From contig CAMAML010000011.1 in NCBI GenBank assembly GCA_945836835.1, forward strand, positions 1 through 13,121: a stretch of 13,121 nt of DNA, written 5' to 3'. The position numbers were made by a program, and so were the translations under genes. The stretch comes from an uncultured cyanobacterium (GTDB lineage: Bacteria > Cyanobacteriota > Vampirovibrionia > Gastranaerophilales > Gastranaerophilaceae). Below are positions 1 to 6,601 of this stretch, piece by piece; within the stretch, counting starts at the first letter, position 1; every line of letters begins with the position of its first letter. Under the pieces are notes generated by a model. It worked only from the letters and a program-made list of their open reading frames with translations. It did no database searches and had not been told where the DNA came from.

Positions 1-9
1 ACATTTATC

Positions 10-267
10 TTATTTTATTTCTTTGTCGATAATTTCGTATAAAGTCGGGGCTTCTTGTACGCTTACGTTGTTGTTCGGGATTTTAAGTATGCGTACGTTT
101 ATTTTGCCGTTTGCGTATTCTATCGAGATAATATCCCCTTCTTTTAGCTGTTTTGCGGGTTTTGCGGGGTTGCCGTTTACGGTTACTCTGCCTGTTTCCG
201 AAACCTCGTTTGCAATGGTTCTGCGCTTTATCAGCCTTGAAACTTTTAAAAATTTGTCCAATCTCAT
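10..267 (-). CDS. rqcP: RqcP-like S4-domain RNA-binding protein (YabO/Hsp15 family)
   Basis: An 85-residue protein that is almost entirely one S4 RNA-binding domain. It opens with MRLDKFLKVSRLIKRRT and continues with a GRVTVNGNPAKPAKQLKEGD core, the S4 hairpin. From memory this closely follows Bacillus YabO/RqcP in both sequence and length. RqcP works with RqcH on stalled 50S subunits carrying peptidyl-tRNA, supporting C-terminal (alanine) tailing in ribosome-associated quality control; that role is family knowledge, not shown here. The frame is open 14 codons further upstream. I chose the ATG at 267 because an AAGGA Shine-Dalgarno lies 7 bases before it and because family members begin at MRLDK. 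The gene is divergent from the phosphoesterase gene, and no rqcH is visible in the window. The more distant relative Hsp15 (HslR) is the main alternative, but it is longer. Confidence 0.9.
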   Translation of the reverse strand: MRLDKFLKVSRLIKRRTIANEVSETGRVTVNGNPAKPAKQLKEGDIISIEYANGKINVRILKIPNNNVSVQEAPTLYEIIDKEIK

Positions 268-323
268 TATTTTTTCCTTTTTTATGTAGACCTGTTTACA
301 TATTAGCACAACTTTTTAATCCG

Positions 324-332
324 TGTTATAAT
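324..332 (+). promoter_or_regulatory. Extended -10 promoter of the metallophosphoesterase gene
   Basis: The stretch reads TGTTATAAT, a TGn extension joined to a perfect TATAAT hexamer at 327-332. Nothing at the usual -35 distance resembles TTGACA well, as is normal for extended -10 promoters. Transcription would start near 339, giving a leader of about 19 bases before the ATG at 358. The opposite strand of this 90-base gap must also carry the rqcP promoter. Only weak candidates are visible for it, for example TAATAT at 305-300 on the minus strand. Confidence 0.6.
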
Positions 333-357
333 TTTTTTAAAGAAAGTTGATTAAGGC

Positions 358-1158
358 ATGATAAAAAAGTTTTTATTAGTTTTGGTATTATTTTTCGGAA
401 TTTGTTCGTCGGCGATTGCGGGCGGGATAAAGTTTGTTCAGGTGACAGACGCCCACTTTTCCTCGGCAAACCCTTATACTGTTGGTGTTTTGAAGAAAAC
501 CGTAAGCGATATAAACACGATTGACGGGGTATCGTTTGTTGTGTTTTCGGGCGATAATATAGACGTTTCTGGCGAAAAAGATTTGCACGAGTTCATGAAG
601 ATAATCAAGGATTTAAAAGTCCCTTATTATCTTGTTATCGGCAACCATGACGTGTTCAAGTCAGGCGGAATTTCAAAAGTTCAATATATAGATATAATCA
701 AGCAGCACAACCCCTTATACAGACCCTCCGCCCCAAATTACGTATTTAAACGAGGCGAATTTGTTTTTATCGTTGTTGACGGAGCAAAAGAGGCAATCCC
801 CGGACCGGGCGGGTATTTTCGACCTTCTACCATGGAATGGTTTGATAAGCAGTTAACAAAATATAAAAACAAGCCCGTCATCGTAATTCAGCACTTCCCG
901 CTGTTGACCTCGGTTGGCGGAAAGTCTCACAGAGTTTACAAAGTTGAGGATTATTTGGCGGTTTTGAATAAGCATGACAACGTTATTGCGGTTGTTGCGG
1001 GGCATTATCATATAAATAACGAGCAAATGGAAAACGGGGTTTATCACATAATCACTCCGTCTCTGTTATCAACTTCAAACCCTTATAAAATTATCGATAT
1101 AGTTACAACAAAAGGGTTTTCGCCCATGATTTATACGAGGTTAAAGACGACCGATTAA
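358..1158 (+). CDS. Secreted calcineurin-like metallophosphoesterase
   Basis: A 266-residue protein with all the metal-binding blocks of the class III cyclic-nucleotide-phosphodiesterase-like calcineurin fold, in order: D31-A-H33, G65-D66-N67, G95-N96-H97-D98, H179 in IQHFP, and G215-H-Y-H218. These residues normally coordinate a dinuclear metal centre that hydrolyses phosphomono- or phosphodiesters. The N-terminus is a clear Sec signal peptide: KK at 3-4, a hydrophobic run to about residue 18, and an A19-I-A21 cleavage box. There is no good lipobox, so the enzyme is probably soluble in the periplasm or secreted. The substrate cannot be told from sequence; nucleotides, phospholipid headgroups and other phosphoesters are all possible. 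The Shine-Dalgarno is poor: AAGG sits only one base from the ATG. The gene seems to be transcribed alone, since the next gene has its own promoter. Confidence 0.85.
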   Translation: MIKKFLLVLVLFFGICSSAIAGGIKFVQVTDAHFSSANPYTVGVLKKTVSDINTIDGVSFVVFSGDNIDVSGEKDLHEFMKIIKDLKVPYYLVIGNHDVFKSGGISKVQYIDIIKQHNPLYRPSAPNYVFKRGEFVFIVVDGAKEAIPGPGGYFRPSTMEWFDKQLTKYKNKPVIVIQHFPLLTSVGGKSHRVYKVEDYLAVLNKHDNVIAVVAGHYHINNEQMENGVYHIITPSLLSTSNPYKIIDIVTTKGFSPMIYTRLKTTD

Positions 1159-1162
1159 CATC

Positions 1163-1191
1163 TTGCATTTTTGGCGGGATGATATTATAAT
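1163..1191 (+). promoter_or_regulatory. Sigma70-like promoter upstream of the CorC-type gene
   Basis: A TTGCAT -35 element at 1163-1168 is separated by 17 bases from a perfect TATAAT -10 element at 1186-1191. The predicted start lies near 1198, leaving a leader of about 26 bases before the ATG at 1225. The spacing and the match to consensus are near ideal. No hairpin terminator for the preceding gene is visible in the 66-base gap. Confidence 0.75.
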
Positions 1192-1224
1192 GTTTGTAAG
1201 TAAAAGGTAGAAGAAACAATTTCA

Positions 1225-2577
1225 ATGAGCGTTGAACAGATACAGACAATTTTTAATTTAGGGATAATCGTACTACTGCTGTTTTCAAACGGTTTTTTCG
1301 TAGCGTCCGAGTTTGCTATCGTAAAGGTCAGAAAAACCCGTATAGAACAGCTTGTCAAAGAAGGTAACGGAACTGCAAAACTTGCGTTAGAGGCAATAAA
1401 AGATTTGGACAAATTTATTGCGGCGGTGCAACTCGGGGTTACTATTTCGAGTATCGGCTTGGGGTGGGTCGGCGAAAGCACCATTGCAAAGATTATCGAA
1501 CCTTTGTTTATATTTATCCCCGGAGTCGGGCAATCCATTGCGACGCATACGGTATCGGCAACTACCGCTTTCTGTCTGATTACCTTCCTGCATGTCGTGT
1601 TGGGTGAGCTTATCCCAAAATCCATTGCTTTAGAATATACCGAGGCAACCGCACTTTGGGTTGCAAGACCCATGCACGGTTTGAGTATCCTCTTCACTCC
1701 CTTTATTTGGGCGTTGAACGGGTTTGGGAACCTCGTTTTAAAGGTGTTGAAAATTCCGCATTCCCATAAAGGTTCAATGGTGCATTCCACCGAAGAACTT
1801 GACATGCTTGTTGACGCAAGCTATGACGGTGGGGTTCTTAACGAAACCGAAAAGGACATGCTCCATAACGTCTTTAAGTTTTCGGATTTGACCGCAAAAC
1901 AGGTTATGATACCGAGAACCGATATGGTCTGCGTTTCGCAGGAAATGAAAATGGAAGAGCTGAACAAACTTGCGGCGGAAACCCAATACACGAGATACCC
2001 CGTATATGACGAGGATATTGACCATATTATAGGCATTGTCCATGCAAAAGATTTGTACGCACTTTCTTTGAAAGACGAAGTTTGTCCGATAAAAAACATC
2101 GTAAGAGAGGTTCTTCTCGTTCCCGAAACCATTACGATGGACAATTTGGTCTTGGAGTTTAAGAAAAGAAAAGGGCAAATGGCAATAGTTGTTGACGAGT
2201 TTGGCGGAACTTCGGGCTTAATTACGCTTGAGGATGTTTTGGAAGAAATTTTCGGCGATGTTCAGGACGAGTTTGACGAAGAGGAAGATTGTGATATAAA
2301 AGAAATTGCCGAAAATACATACTTTGCAAACGCCATGCTTAGACTGGACGAAATGTCGGAATTTTTCGATTTTGAGGAAGAGGAAGTTTTTGACGAAGAC
2401 GACGTTGATACGGTCGGCGGTTTTGTCGTAAAACTTTTGGGAAGAATTGCCGAAGTCGGCGACAAGGTTGAGTTTAAAGATTTTACGTTTATCGTAAAAG
2501 AAATAGACGGGGCAAGGATTACAAAACTTGAGATTATAAGAAAAGAAACTCAGCCGACAAATACTGAAGCGGAGTAG
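1225..2577 (+). CDS. CNNM/CorC (HlyC/YfjD-type) membrane protein with CBS pair
   Basis: A 450-residue protein with the full architecture of the CNNM-transmembrane (DUF21) plus CBS family. Residues 1 to about 195 hold several membrane segments, with the characteristic NGFFVASEFAIVKVRKTRIE start, the AVQLGVTISSIGLGW helix and GELIPKS at 127-133. A CBS pair spans about 210-335, beginning near VMIPRTD (227-233) and ending with DEFGGTSGLITLEDVLEEIFG from residue 324. An acidic linker follows, then the C-terminal CorC_HlyC domain from about 360, containing VGGFVV and GDKVEFKDFTF. The family is linked to magnesium and other divalent cation efflux, with CBS domains sensing nucleotide; the old 'hemolysin' label is misleading. 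The Shine-Dalgarno is weak (AGAAG 11 bases before the ATG). The gene ends with TAG, 65 bases before lptB, which has its own promoter. Confidence 0.92.
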   Translation: MSVEQIQTIFNLGIIVLLLFSNGFFVASEFAIVKVRKTRIEQLVKEGNGTAKLALEAIKDLDKFIAAVQLGVTISSIGLGWVGESTIAKIIEPLFIFIPGVGQSIATHTVSATTAFCLITFLHVVLGELIPKSIALEYTEATALWVARPMHGLSILFTPFIWALNGFGNLVLKVLKIPHSHKGSMVHSTEELDMLVDASYDGGVLNETEKDMLHNVFKFSDLTAKQVMIPRTDMVCVSQEMKMEELNKLAAETQYTRYPVYDEDIDHIIGIVHAKDLYALSLKDEVCPIKNIVREVLLVPETITMDNLVLEFKKRKGQMAIVVDEFGGTSGLITLEDVLEEIFGDVQDEFDEEEDCDIKEIAENTYFANAMLRLDEMSEFFDFEEEEVFDEDDVDTVGGFVVKLLGRIAEVGDKVEFKDFTFIVKEIDGARITKLEIIRKETQPTNTEAE

Positions 2578-2589
2578 GTTAAATTTTTC

Positions 2590-2618
2590 TTGCAAACTTG
2601 TTTTATTTTGTTTAAAAT
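2590..2618 (+). promoter_or_regulatory. Sigma70-like promoter of the lptB operon
   Basis: A TTGCAA -35 element at 2590-2595 and a TAAAAT -10 element at 2613-2618 are separated by 17 bases. Transcription would start near 2625, about 18 bases before the lptB ATG. A TAGGGA ribosome binding site follows at 2631-2636, six bases before the start codon. Confidence 0.7.
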
Positions 2619-2642
2619 GTTACTGAACTGTAGGGATAAATT

Positions 2643-3368
2643 ATGAGAATAGAAGCTGAAAATTTGGTTAAAATATACGGTGACAGAAGTGTCGTAAACG
2701 ATATTTCCTTCAATATCGAAAAGGGGGAAGTCGTTTGCTTGCTCGGGCCTAACGGGGCGGGTAAAACAACCACTTTTTATATGGTTGTAGGCTTGGTAAA
2801 ACCGAGTAAAGGACGGATTTTGCTTGACGGAAAAGAGATTACGAACATGCCTATGAATTTGAGGGCGAAAATGGGGATAGGTTATCTTCCGCAAGAGGCG
2901 TCCATTTTCAGAAAACTTTCCGTTGAGGACAATCTGAAACTGGTTCTTGAGATGAACGACAAACTCAATTCAAAAGAAAAGAAAGATACTTTGGAAGAGT
3001 TGTTGCACGAGTTTGGGATTGCCAGGTTGAGAAATTATGCTGCGGTATCGCTTTCGGGCGGGGAACGCAGAAGGGTAGAAATCGCAAGAGCGTTGGCGGC
3101 CAGTCCTGATTTTATGCTGCTTGACGAACCTTTTGCCGGCATTGACCCGATTGCAATCGGCGAAATTAAGGACAATATCAGAAAAATTTCCAAGGAGAAA
3201 GGATTGGGCGTTTTGATTACCGACCACAACCCAAAAGCTACCCTTTCGATTACAGACCGTGCATATGTAATCTTTGACGGGCAGATTAAGATTAAAGGCA
3301 GGAGCGAAGATGTTGCGGTCGACCCTGTTGCAAAAGAATTTTACTTAGGGAAGGATTTTGCACTGTAA
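2643..3368 (+). CDS. lptB: LPS export ABC transporter ATP-binding protein LptB
   Basis: A 241-residue ATPase, the same length as E. coli LptB. It powers extraction of lipopolysaccharide from the inner membrane and its transfer to the Lpt bridge. The ATP-binding motifs are intact: Walker A GPNGAGKT at 35-42, Q-loop Q83 in GYLPQEASIF, signature LSGGE at 136-140, Walker B FMLLDE at 156-161 and switch H194 in ITDHN. The GYLPQEASIFRKLSVEDN and LLDEPFAGIDPIA segments are typical of LptB rather than of generic branched-chain amino-acid ATPases. The gene heads a three-gene operon: its TAA overlaps the next ATG by one base (TAATG), and that next gene encodes the matching permease. No lptA or lptC is visible upstream. 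Confidence 0.95.
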   Translation: MRIEAENLVKIYGDRSVVNDISFNIEKGEVVCLLGPNGAGKTTTFYMVVGLVKPSKGRILLDGKEITNMPMNLRAKMGIGYLPQEASIFRKLSVEDNLKLVLEMNDKLNSKEKKDTLEELLHEFGIARLRNYAAVSLSGGERRRVEIARALAASPDFMLLDEPFAGIDPIAIGEIKDNIRKISKEKGLGVLITDHNPKATLSITDRAYVIFDGQIKIKGRSEDVAVDPVAKEFYLGKDFAL

Positions 3369-4483
3369 TGAGATTGTGTCCGAAGATTTCAGTTTACGAT
3401 AAATATATTTTCACTCAGGTGTTGTTGGCAACCGTTGTTGCGATTTTGCTGTTTACGGTTGTGTGGATTGCTCCGGAAATGTTATTGAACACCATTAAAA
3501 AGACCTTAGAGGGGCAGTATACCGTCAAGACTGCAGTTCTGGTGCTTTTTTACGAGTTGCCGAAAATTTTGGGGAAGGCATTCCCCGTCGGGCTTTTGCT
3601 CGGTTCCTTGTTTACGTTTGATAAACTTTCCAAGGACTCCGAGCTGACAATTTTCAGGGCTGTCGGACTTTCATTTTTTAGAATTTTGGCACCCGTGCTT
3701 GTACTCGGGGTTATAGTTACGGGCTTGTGTTTTGTAACTTGTGATCGTTTAATTCCGATGGCGTCGGCAAAACTCAACGCAATCAACGACAGACACCCGA
3801 CGACTCAGTATATTTATACCCAAAAAGATGAAAACAATGCGCCGAAACTTGCAGTGATAATTTCGGGGTATCGTGATGATATTATGCACGATGTTATAGT
3901 GTTGGATTTTTCGTCCAAAAAGTATTCCGATGTCCACCAGTTATCGAATATCTATTCAGCTCAAACCGCAAAATACCTTAAAGACCGCTGGCAATTAAAC
4001 GATATTAAGGCTTACGGGATTAACAGTGACGGAATTTTTACCGATATTGCGCGTATAAAATCAATGGATATTCTGGAAGGGGTTGATGCAAAAAATGCGT
4101 ATACTTTGATGACTTATTCCACCAAAAAAGAGCGTGAAATTACAAACAGGGATATGCACTCATACATAAAACTTCTCAAGAAAGAGTGTTTGGATGAAGA
4201 GTACAGATATATGTTAAACAAGTATCTTCAAAGATTTTTCCACCCGTTTGTTTGTATCTTGCTTGCGATAATGGGAACTTTGTTAGGCTTTAGCAAGCCG
4301 AGAGAACAAAAATTAATCGGGTTTACGATTGCGATAGGCAGTATTTTTGTATACTATATTACCCTCCCGTTTTTTGATCTTTTGGCGGAAAAGGGGGTGT
4401 TACCTCCGCTTGTGACGGCGGCGTTTCCGCCCGTGGCGTTTTTGATATGTGTTATTGCGTTTTATAAATCAAAGGACTTGTAA
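3368..4483 (+). CDS. LptF/LptG (YjgP/YjgQ) family LPS export permease
   Basis: A 371-residue membrane protein with the LptF/LptG layout. One membrane helix lies at about 14-36, followed by helices at about 60-120 around the conserved FPVGLLLGSLFTFDKLSKDSE coupling segment. A periplasmic beta-jellyroll region spans about 125-280. Three C-terminal helices lie near 291-308, 316-336 and 346-367, with the family-typical RFFHPFVCILLAIMGTLLG start. It would form the membrane channel that LptB drives. E. coli uses an LptF-LptG heterodimer, but only one permease gene is present here, so the symbol is left blank. It is coupled to lptB by TAATG, with AAGGA at 3351-3355 lying 12 bases upstream, and to the following gene by another TAATG. 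Either it homodimerises or a second permease is encoded elsewhere; the window cannot decide. Confidence 0.9.
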   Translation: MRLCPKISVYDKYIFTQVLLATVVAILLFTVVWIAPEMLLNTIKKTLEGQYTVKTAVLVLFYELPKILGKAFPVGLLLGSLFTFDKLSKDSELTIFRAVGLSFFRILAPVLVLGVIVTGLCFVTCDRLIPMASAKLNAINDRHPTTQYIYTQKDENNAPKLAVIISGYRDDIMHDVIVLDFSSKKYSDVHQLSNIYSAQTAKYLKDRWQLNDIKAYGINSDGIFTDIARIKSMDILEGVDAKNAYTLMTYSTKKEREITNRDMHSYIKLLKKECLDEEYRYMLNKYLQRFFHPFVCILLAIMGTLLGFSKPREQKLIGFTIAIGSIFVYYITLPFFDLLAEKGVLPPLVTAAFPPVAFLICVIAFYKSKDL

Positions 4484-5295
4484 TGAAGAAACTTTTTTCA
4501 ACGTTGTTTTTTGTGTTTTTGGTTGCTTTTGGCGTCTTGCCTTCATATTCAACCCCGATAGATATTGAGTATGAAAACGGGGTTTATCATATTAGGGTTA
4601 CCGGCGGGCAACGCACGATGAAGAAAAAGGTTAAGGTTTATGCGTCTCAGGATTTGATGACAAATGCGGAAATGCATGCCAAGTCGAAGGCGGAATTAAC
4701 CGTAAACGCAGGATTTTTCGATCCAAAGACGGGTAAAACGATTTCGTATGTTGCAACGGGCAGAAACACACTTGAAGATCCGAGGTTTACGGACAGCCTT
4801 TATTCGGATTTTGTTTTAAGACGAAACCTTTCAAAAATCCTTAACAGAACAGAGTTTAGGATTGTGGACTGCAACGGTAAGTATAAGTATGAAATCGTTC
4901 CGCACAATTCATCTGTAGACTTTACCTGTGATATTGTCGAGGCGGTGCAGGGCGGACCGTTGATAATCCCTGAGTTAAGACTGGAAGAAGAATTTTTTAT
5001 CCTAAAAAACGGGGACGAAGTTGTCAGAGAGTCGTGTTCGGTGTTGCATAAAGTCCCGAGAACGGTTGTCGGGATAAAGGGTGATGAGCTTCATTTTCTG
5101 ATAATTACGGACGAAAGCCCTATGGATATGTACGAGGTTCAAGAGCTTTGCAAAAAATACGGATTTGACCGTGCAATGGGCTTGGACGGAGGAAGTTCGA
5201 CGTCCATGAATTATAAAAAACAGTACAATGTCGTATCCGTAAAAGGGGACGGAGCCGGCAGACGCCTGAAAAGTTTTATAATCGTTAAACCTTAA
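4483..5295 (+). CDS. Secreted phosphodiester glycosidase (NAGPA/DUF2233) domain protein
   Basis: A 270-residue protein with a Sec signal peptide (KK at 2-3, hydrophobic 4-20, likely cleavage after S21-Y-S23). The mature part is a phosphodiester alpha-GlcNAcase-type domain: NAGFFD at 75-80, QGGPLII at 156-162, a PRTVVGI strand at 192-198 followed by LHFLIITD, LDGGSS at 234-239 and a closing RRLKSFIIV at 260-268. Members related to the mammalian uncovering enzyme cleave sugar-phosphodiester links, and bacterial ones are generally exported. The substrate here is unknown. Its ATG overlaps the permease stop codon by one base and has a good AAAGGA site six bases upstream, so it is co-expressed with lptB and the permease. 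This hints at, but does not prove, a role on LPS or another phosphodiester-linked envelope glycan. No terminator hairpin is visible after the stop. Confidence 0.85.
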   Translation: MKKLFSTLFFVFLVAFGVLPSYSTPIDIEYENGVYHIRVTGGQRTMKKKVKVYASQDLMTNAEMHAKSKAELTVNAGFFDPKTGKTISYVATGRNTLEDPRFTDSLYSDFVLRRNLSKILNRTEFRIVDCNGKYKYEIVPHNSSVDFTCDIVEAVQGGPLIIPELRLEEEFFILKNGDEVVRESCSVLHKVPRTVVGIKGDELHFLIITDESPMDMYEVQELCKKYGFDRAMGLDGGSSTSMNYKKQYNVVSVKGDGAGRRLKSFIIVKP

Positions 5296-5322
5296 ATTCT
5301 AAAGTTCATATTTCTTAATCTT

Positions 5323-5350
5323 TTGAACAGTTGCGGGATTTTGGTATAAT
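5323..5350 (+). promoter_or_regulatory. Promoter placing the transcription start at the ATG (leaderless)
   Basis: A TTGAAC -35 element at 5323-5328 and a perfect TATAAT -10 element at 5345-5350 are 16 bases apart. Only six bases (AGAGTT) separate the -10 box from the ATG at 5357, so the expected +1 falls on or next to the start codon. No Shine-Dalgarno is present in the right place, which agrees with a leaderless mRNA. Confidence 0.65.
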
Positions 5351-5356
5351 AGAGTT

Positions 5357-6601
5357 ATGAAGAATTTTGATGTAACGGTTGTCGGCGGAGGGACGGGCGG
5401 ATGTGCTGTCGCGTATACTGCCGCAAAACTCGGGTTAAAAGTTTTGGTTTTGGAAAAAGGTATTCACCTTGGCGGGGCGATGACCTCGGGGCTTGTCGTG
5501 CCGGTTATGAAACCTTCCGACAATGCGATTAACGACGAGTTTTTTAATGTGCTTGTTACGGAATTGGAGACTCTTGGCGGGCAGATTACTTATCAGGGCA
5601 ACAGGGGGTGGTTCAATCCCGAGCTTACTAAAATCGCACTTGATAATCTTTTGGCATCAGTCGGAGTAAAGGTGATTTTTGCTTCGGAAGTAAAAGACGT
5701 TATTTTGGACGGGAAAAGGATTTGTGGGGTCAAAACCGAGGAAGGAGAATATTTTTCTAAAGTTGTGGTTGACGCAAGCGGGGACGGTATTGCCGCAAAA
5801 CTTTCGGGGTGCGAGTTTTTGGACAAAAAAGACGAGGTTCAGCCAAACAGTTTAAGGTTTATTTTAAGCGGAGTTGATGCAAAAGCCTTTGGTGATTGGG
5901 TGTTGGAGCTTGACAAAGACCGAAACGTTACAACGGTTGAAGAGGTTGGGGGAAAGACTTATTTTTCAACATCTTATACCTGGGACGGCGGGGATAAGCA
6001 GGCTTTGGCTCCATTGTTTAAGGACGCCGTTGAATGCGGGATTTTAACCAAGGAGGACACAAACTATTTTCAAATTTTTTCGGTTGCGGGAGCGGAAAGT
6101 TCGGTTGCGTTTAATTGCCCGAGAATGCTTGACTGTAACGGGGAGGCGTCTGCGGAAGAGCTTTCAGGTTCAATTATGAATGCAAGGCAGTCGATTTTTA
6201 GGCTTACAAACTTTTGCAAAAAGTATTTTAAAGGGTTTGAAAACGCTTATATTTCAAATATTGCAGATGTTGTCGGTGTTCGAGTTTCTTATCGGGTTAA
6301 GGGAAAATATATTTATACAATGGAGGATATAATTTCGGGCAAAAAATTTGAAAATCCCGTAGCGGTTTCAAATTACCCGATAGATGTTCATTCCAGAGAA
6401 AAGAATAAATCGACCTTAAAAAAGGTGCAGGATTATGAGGTACCGTTGGAGAGCCTAATCTCTGCCGATATTGAAAACCTTTATGTTGTCGGGCGGTGTG
6501 TGTCCGCTGACTTTATGGCACAGGGTGCAATAAGGGTTCAGGCGACTTGTATGGCTATGGGCGAGGGGCTGGCTCGCTATCTTTTTCAAGTTTTGAGATA
6601 A
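5357..6601 (+). CDS. FAD-dependent oxidoreductase (FAD_oxidored-like), substrate unknown
   Basis: A 414-residue flavoprotein. The N-terminal Rossmann dinucleotide fold has G10-G-G-T-G-G15, and an acidic E33 closes strand 2, as in FAD binders (VLVLEKG). A second FAD contact motif, VVDASGDG, lies at 137-144. The C-terminal block from G379, reading GRCVSADFMAQGAIRVQATC and then MAMGEG, matches the closing segment of the 'FAD dependent oxidoreductase' family whose members often carry this GRC-AQG-IRV-TCMAMG pattern. No signal peptide or membrane helix is seen, so it should be cytoplasmic. The electron donor and substrate cannot be assigned. The start is secure because the GGGTGG motif sits at the usual distance from Met1. 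The 3' end runs 47 bp into the convergent gene on the other strand. Confidence 0.8.
   Translation: MKNFDVTVVGGGTGGCAVAYTAAKLGLKVLVLEKGIHLGGAMTSGLVVPVMKPSDNAINDEFFNVLVTELETLGGQITYQGNRGWFNPELTKIALDNLLASVGVKVIFASEVKDVILDGKRICGVKTEEGEYFSKVVVDASGDGIAAKLSGCEFLDKKDEVQPNSLRFILSGVDAKAFGDWVLELDKDRNVTTVEEVGGKTYFSTSYTWDGGDKQALAPLFKDAVECGILTKEDTNYFQIFSVAGAESSVAFNCPRMLDCNGEASAEELSGSIMNARQSIFRLTNFCKKYFKGFENAYISNIADVVGVRVSYRVKGKYIYTMEDIISGKKFENPVAVSNYPIDVHSREKNKSTLKKVQDYEVPLESLISADIENLYVVGRCVSADFMAQGAIRVQATCMAMGEGLARYLFQVLR

Noticed and set aside
23..350. Plus-strand open frames over the RqcP gene (88 and 65 codons).
   Set aside because: They mirror a strongly supported minus-strand gene, lack ribosome binding sites and match no fold I recognise.
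1185..1805. A 206-codon minus-strand open frame opposite the CorC-type gene.
   Set aside because: It is a shadow frame: its translation is serine-rich, shows no domain, and lies across a gene with full family architecture and a good promoter.
2578..2612. AAAC...GTTT pairing after the CorC-type gene as a terminator.
   Set aside because: The stem is only 4 bp of mostly A-T pairs, and the stretch is better explained as the -35 and spacer of the lptB promoter.
1030..4589. A 17-base identical stretch at 1030-1046 and 4573-4589, coding ENGVYHI in two secreted proteins.
   Set aside because: Both copies are in frame within unrelated folds and nothing around them is similar. It is most likely chance plus shared codon preference, not a repeat element.
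6561..6586. GCGAG stem, 7-base loop, CTCGC, then a CTTTTT tract, resembling an intrinsic terminator for the plus-strand flavoprotein gene.
   Set aside because: It lies before the gene's own stop codon at 6599-6601, the stem is only 5 bp, and on the minus strand no T-run follows. It is kept only as part of the overlap finding.
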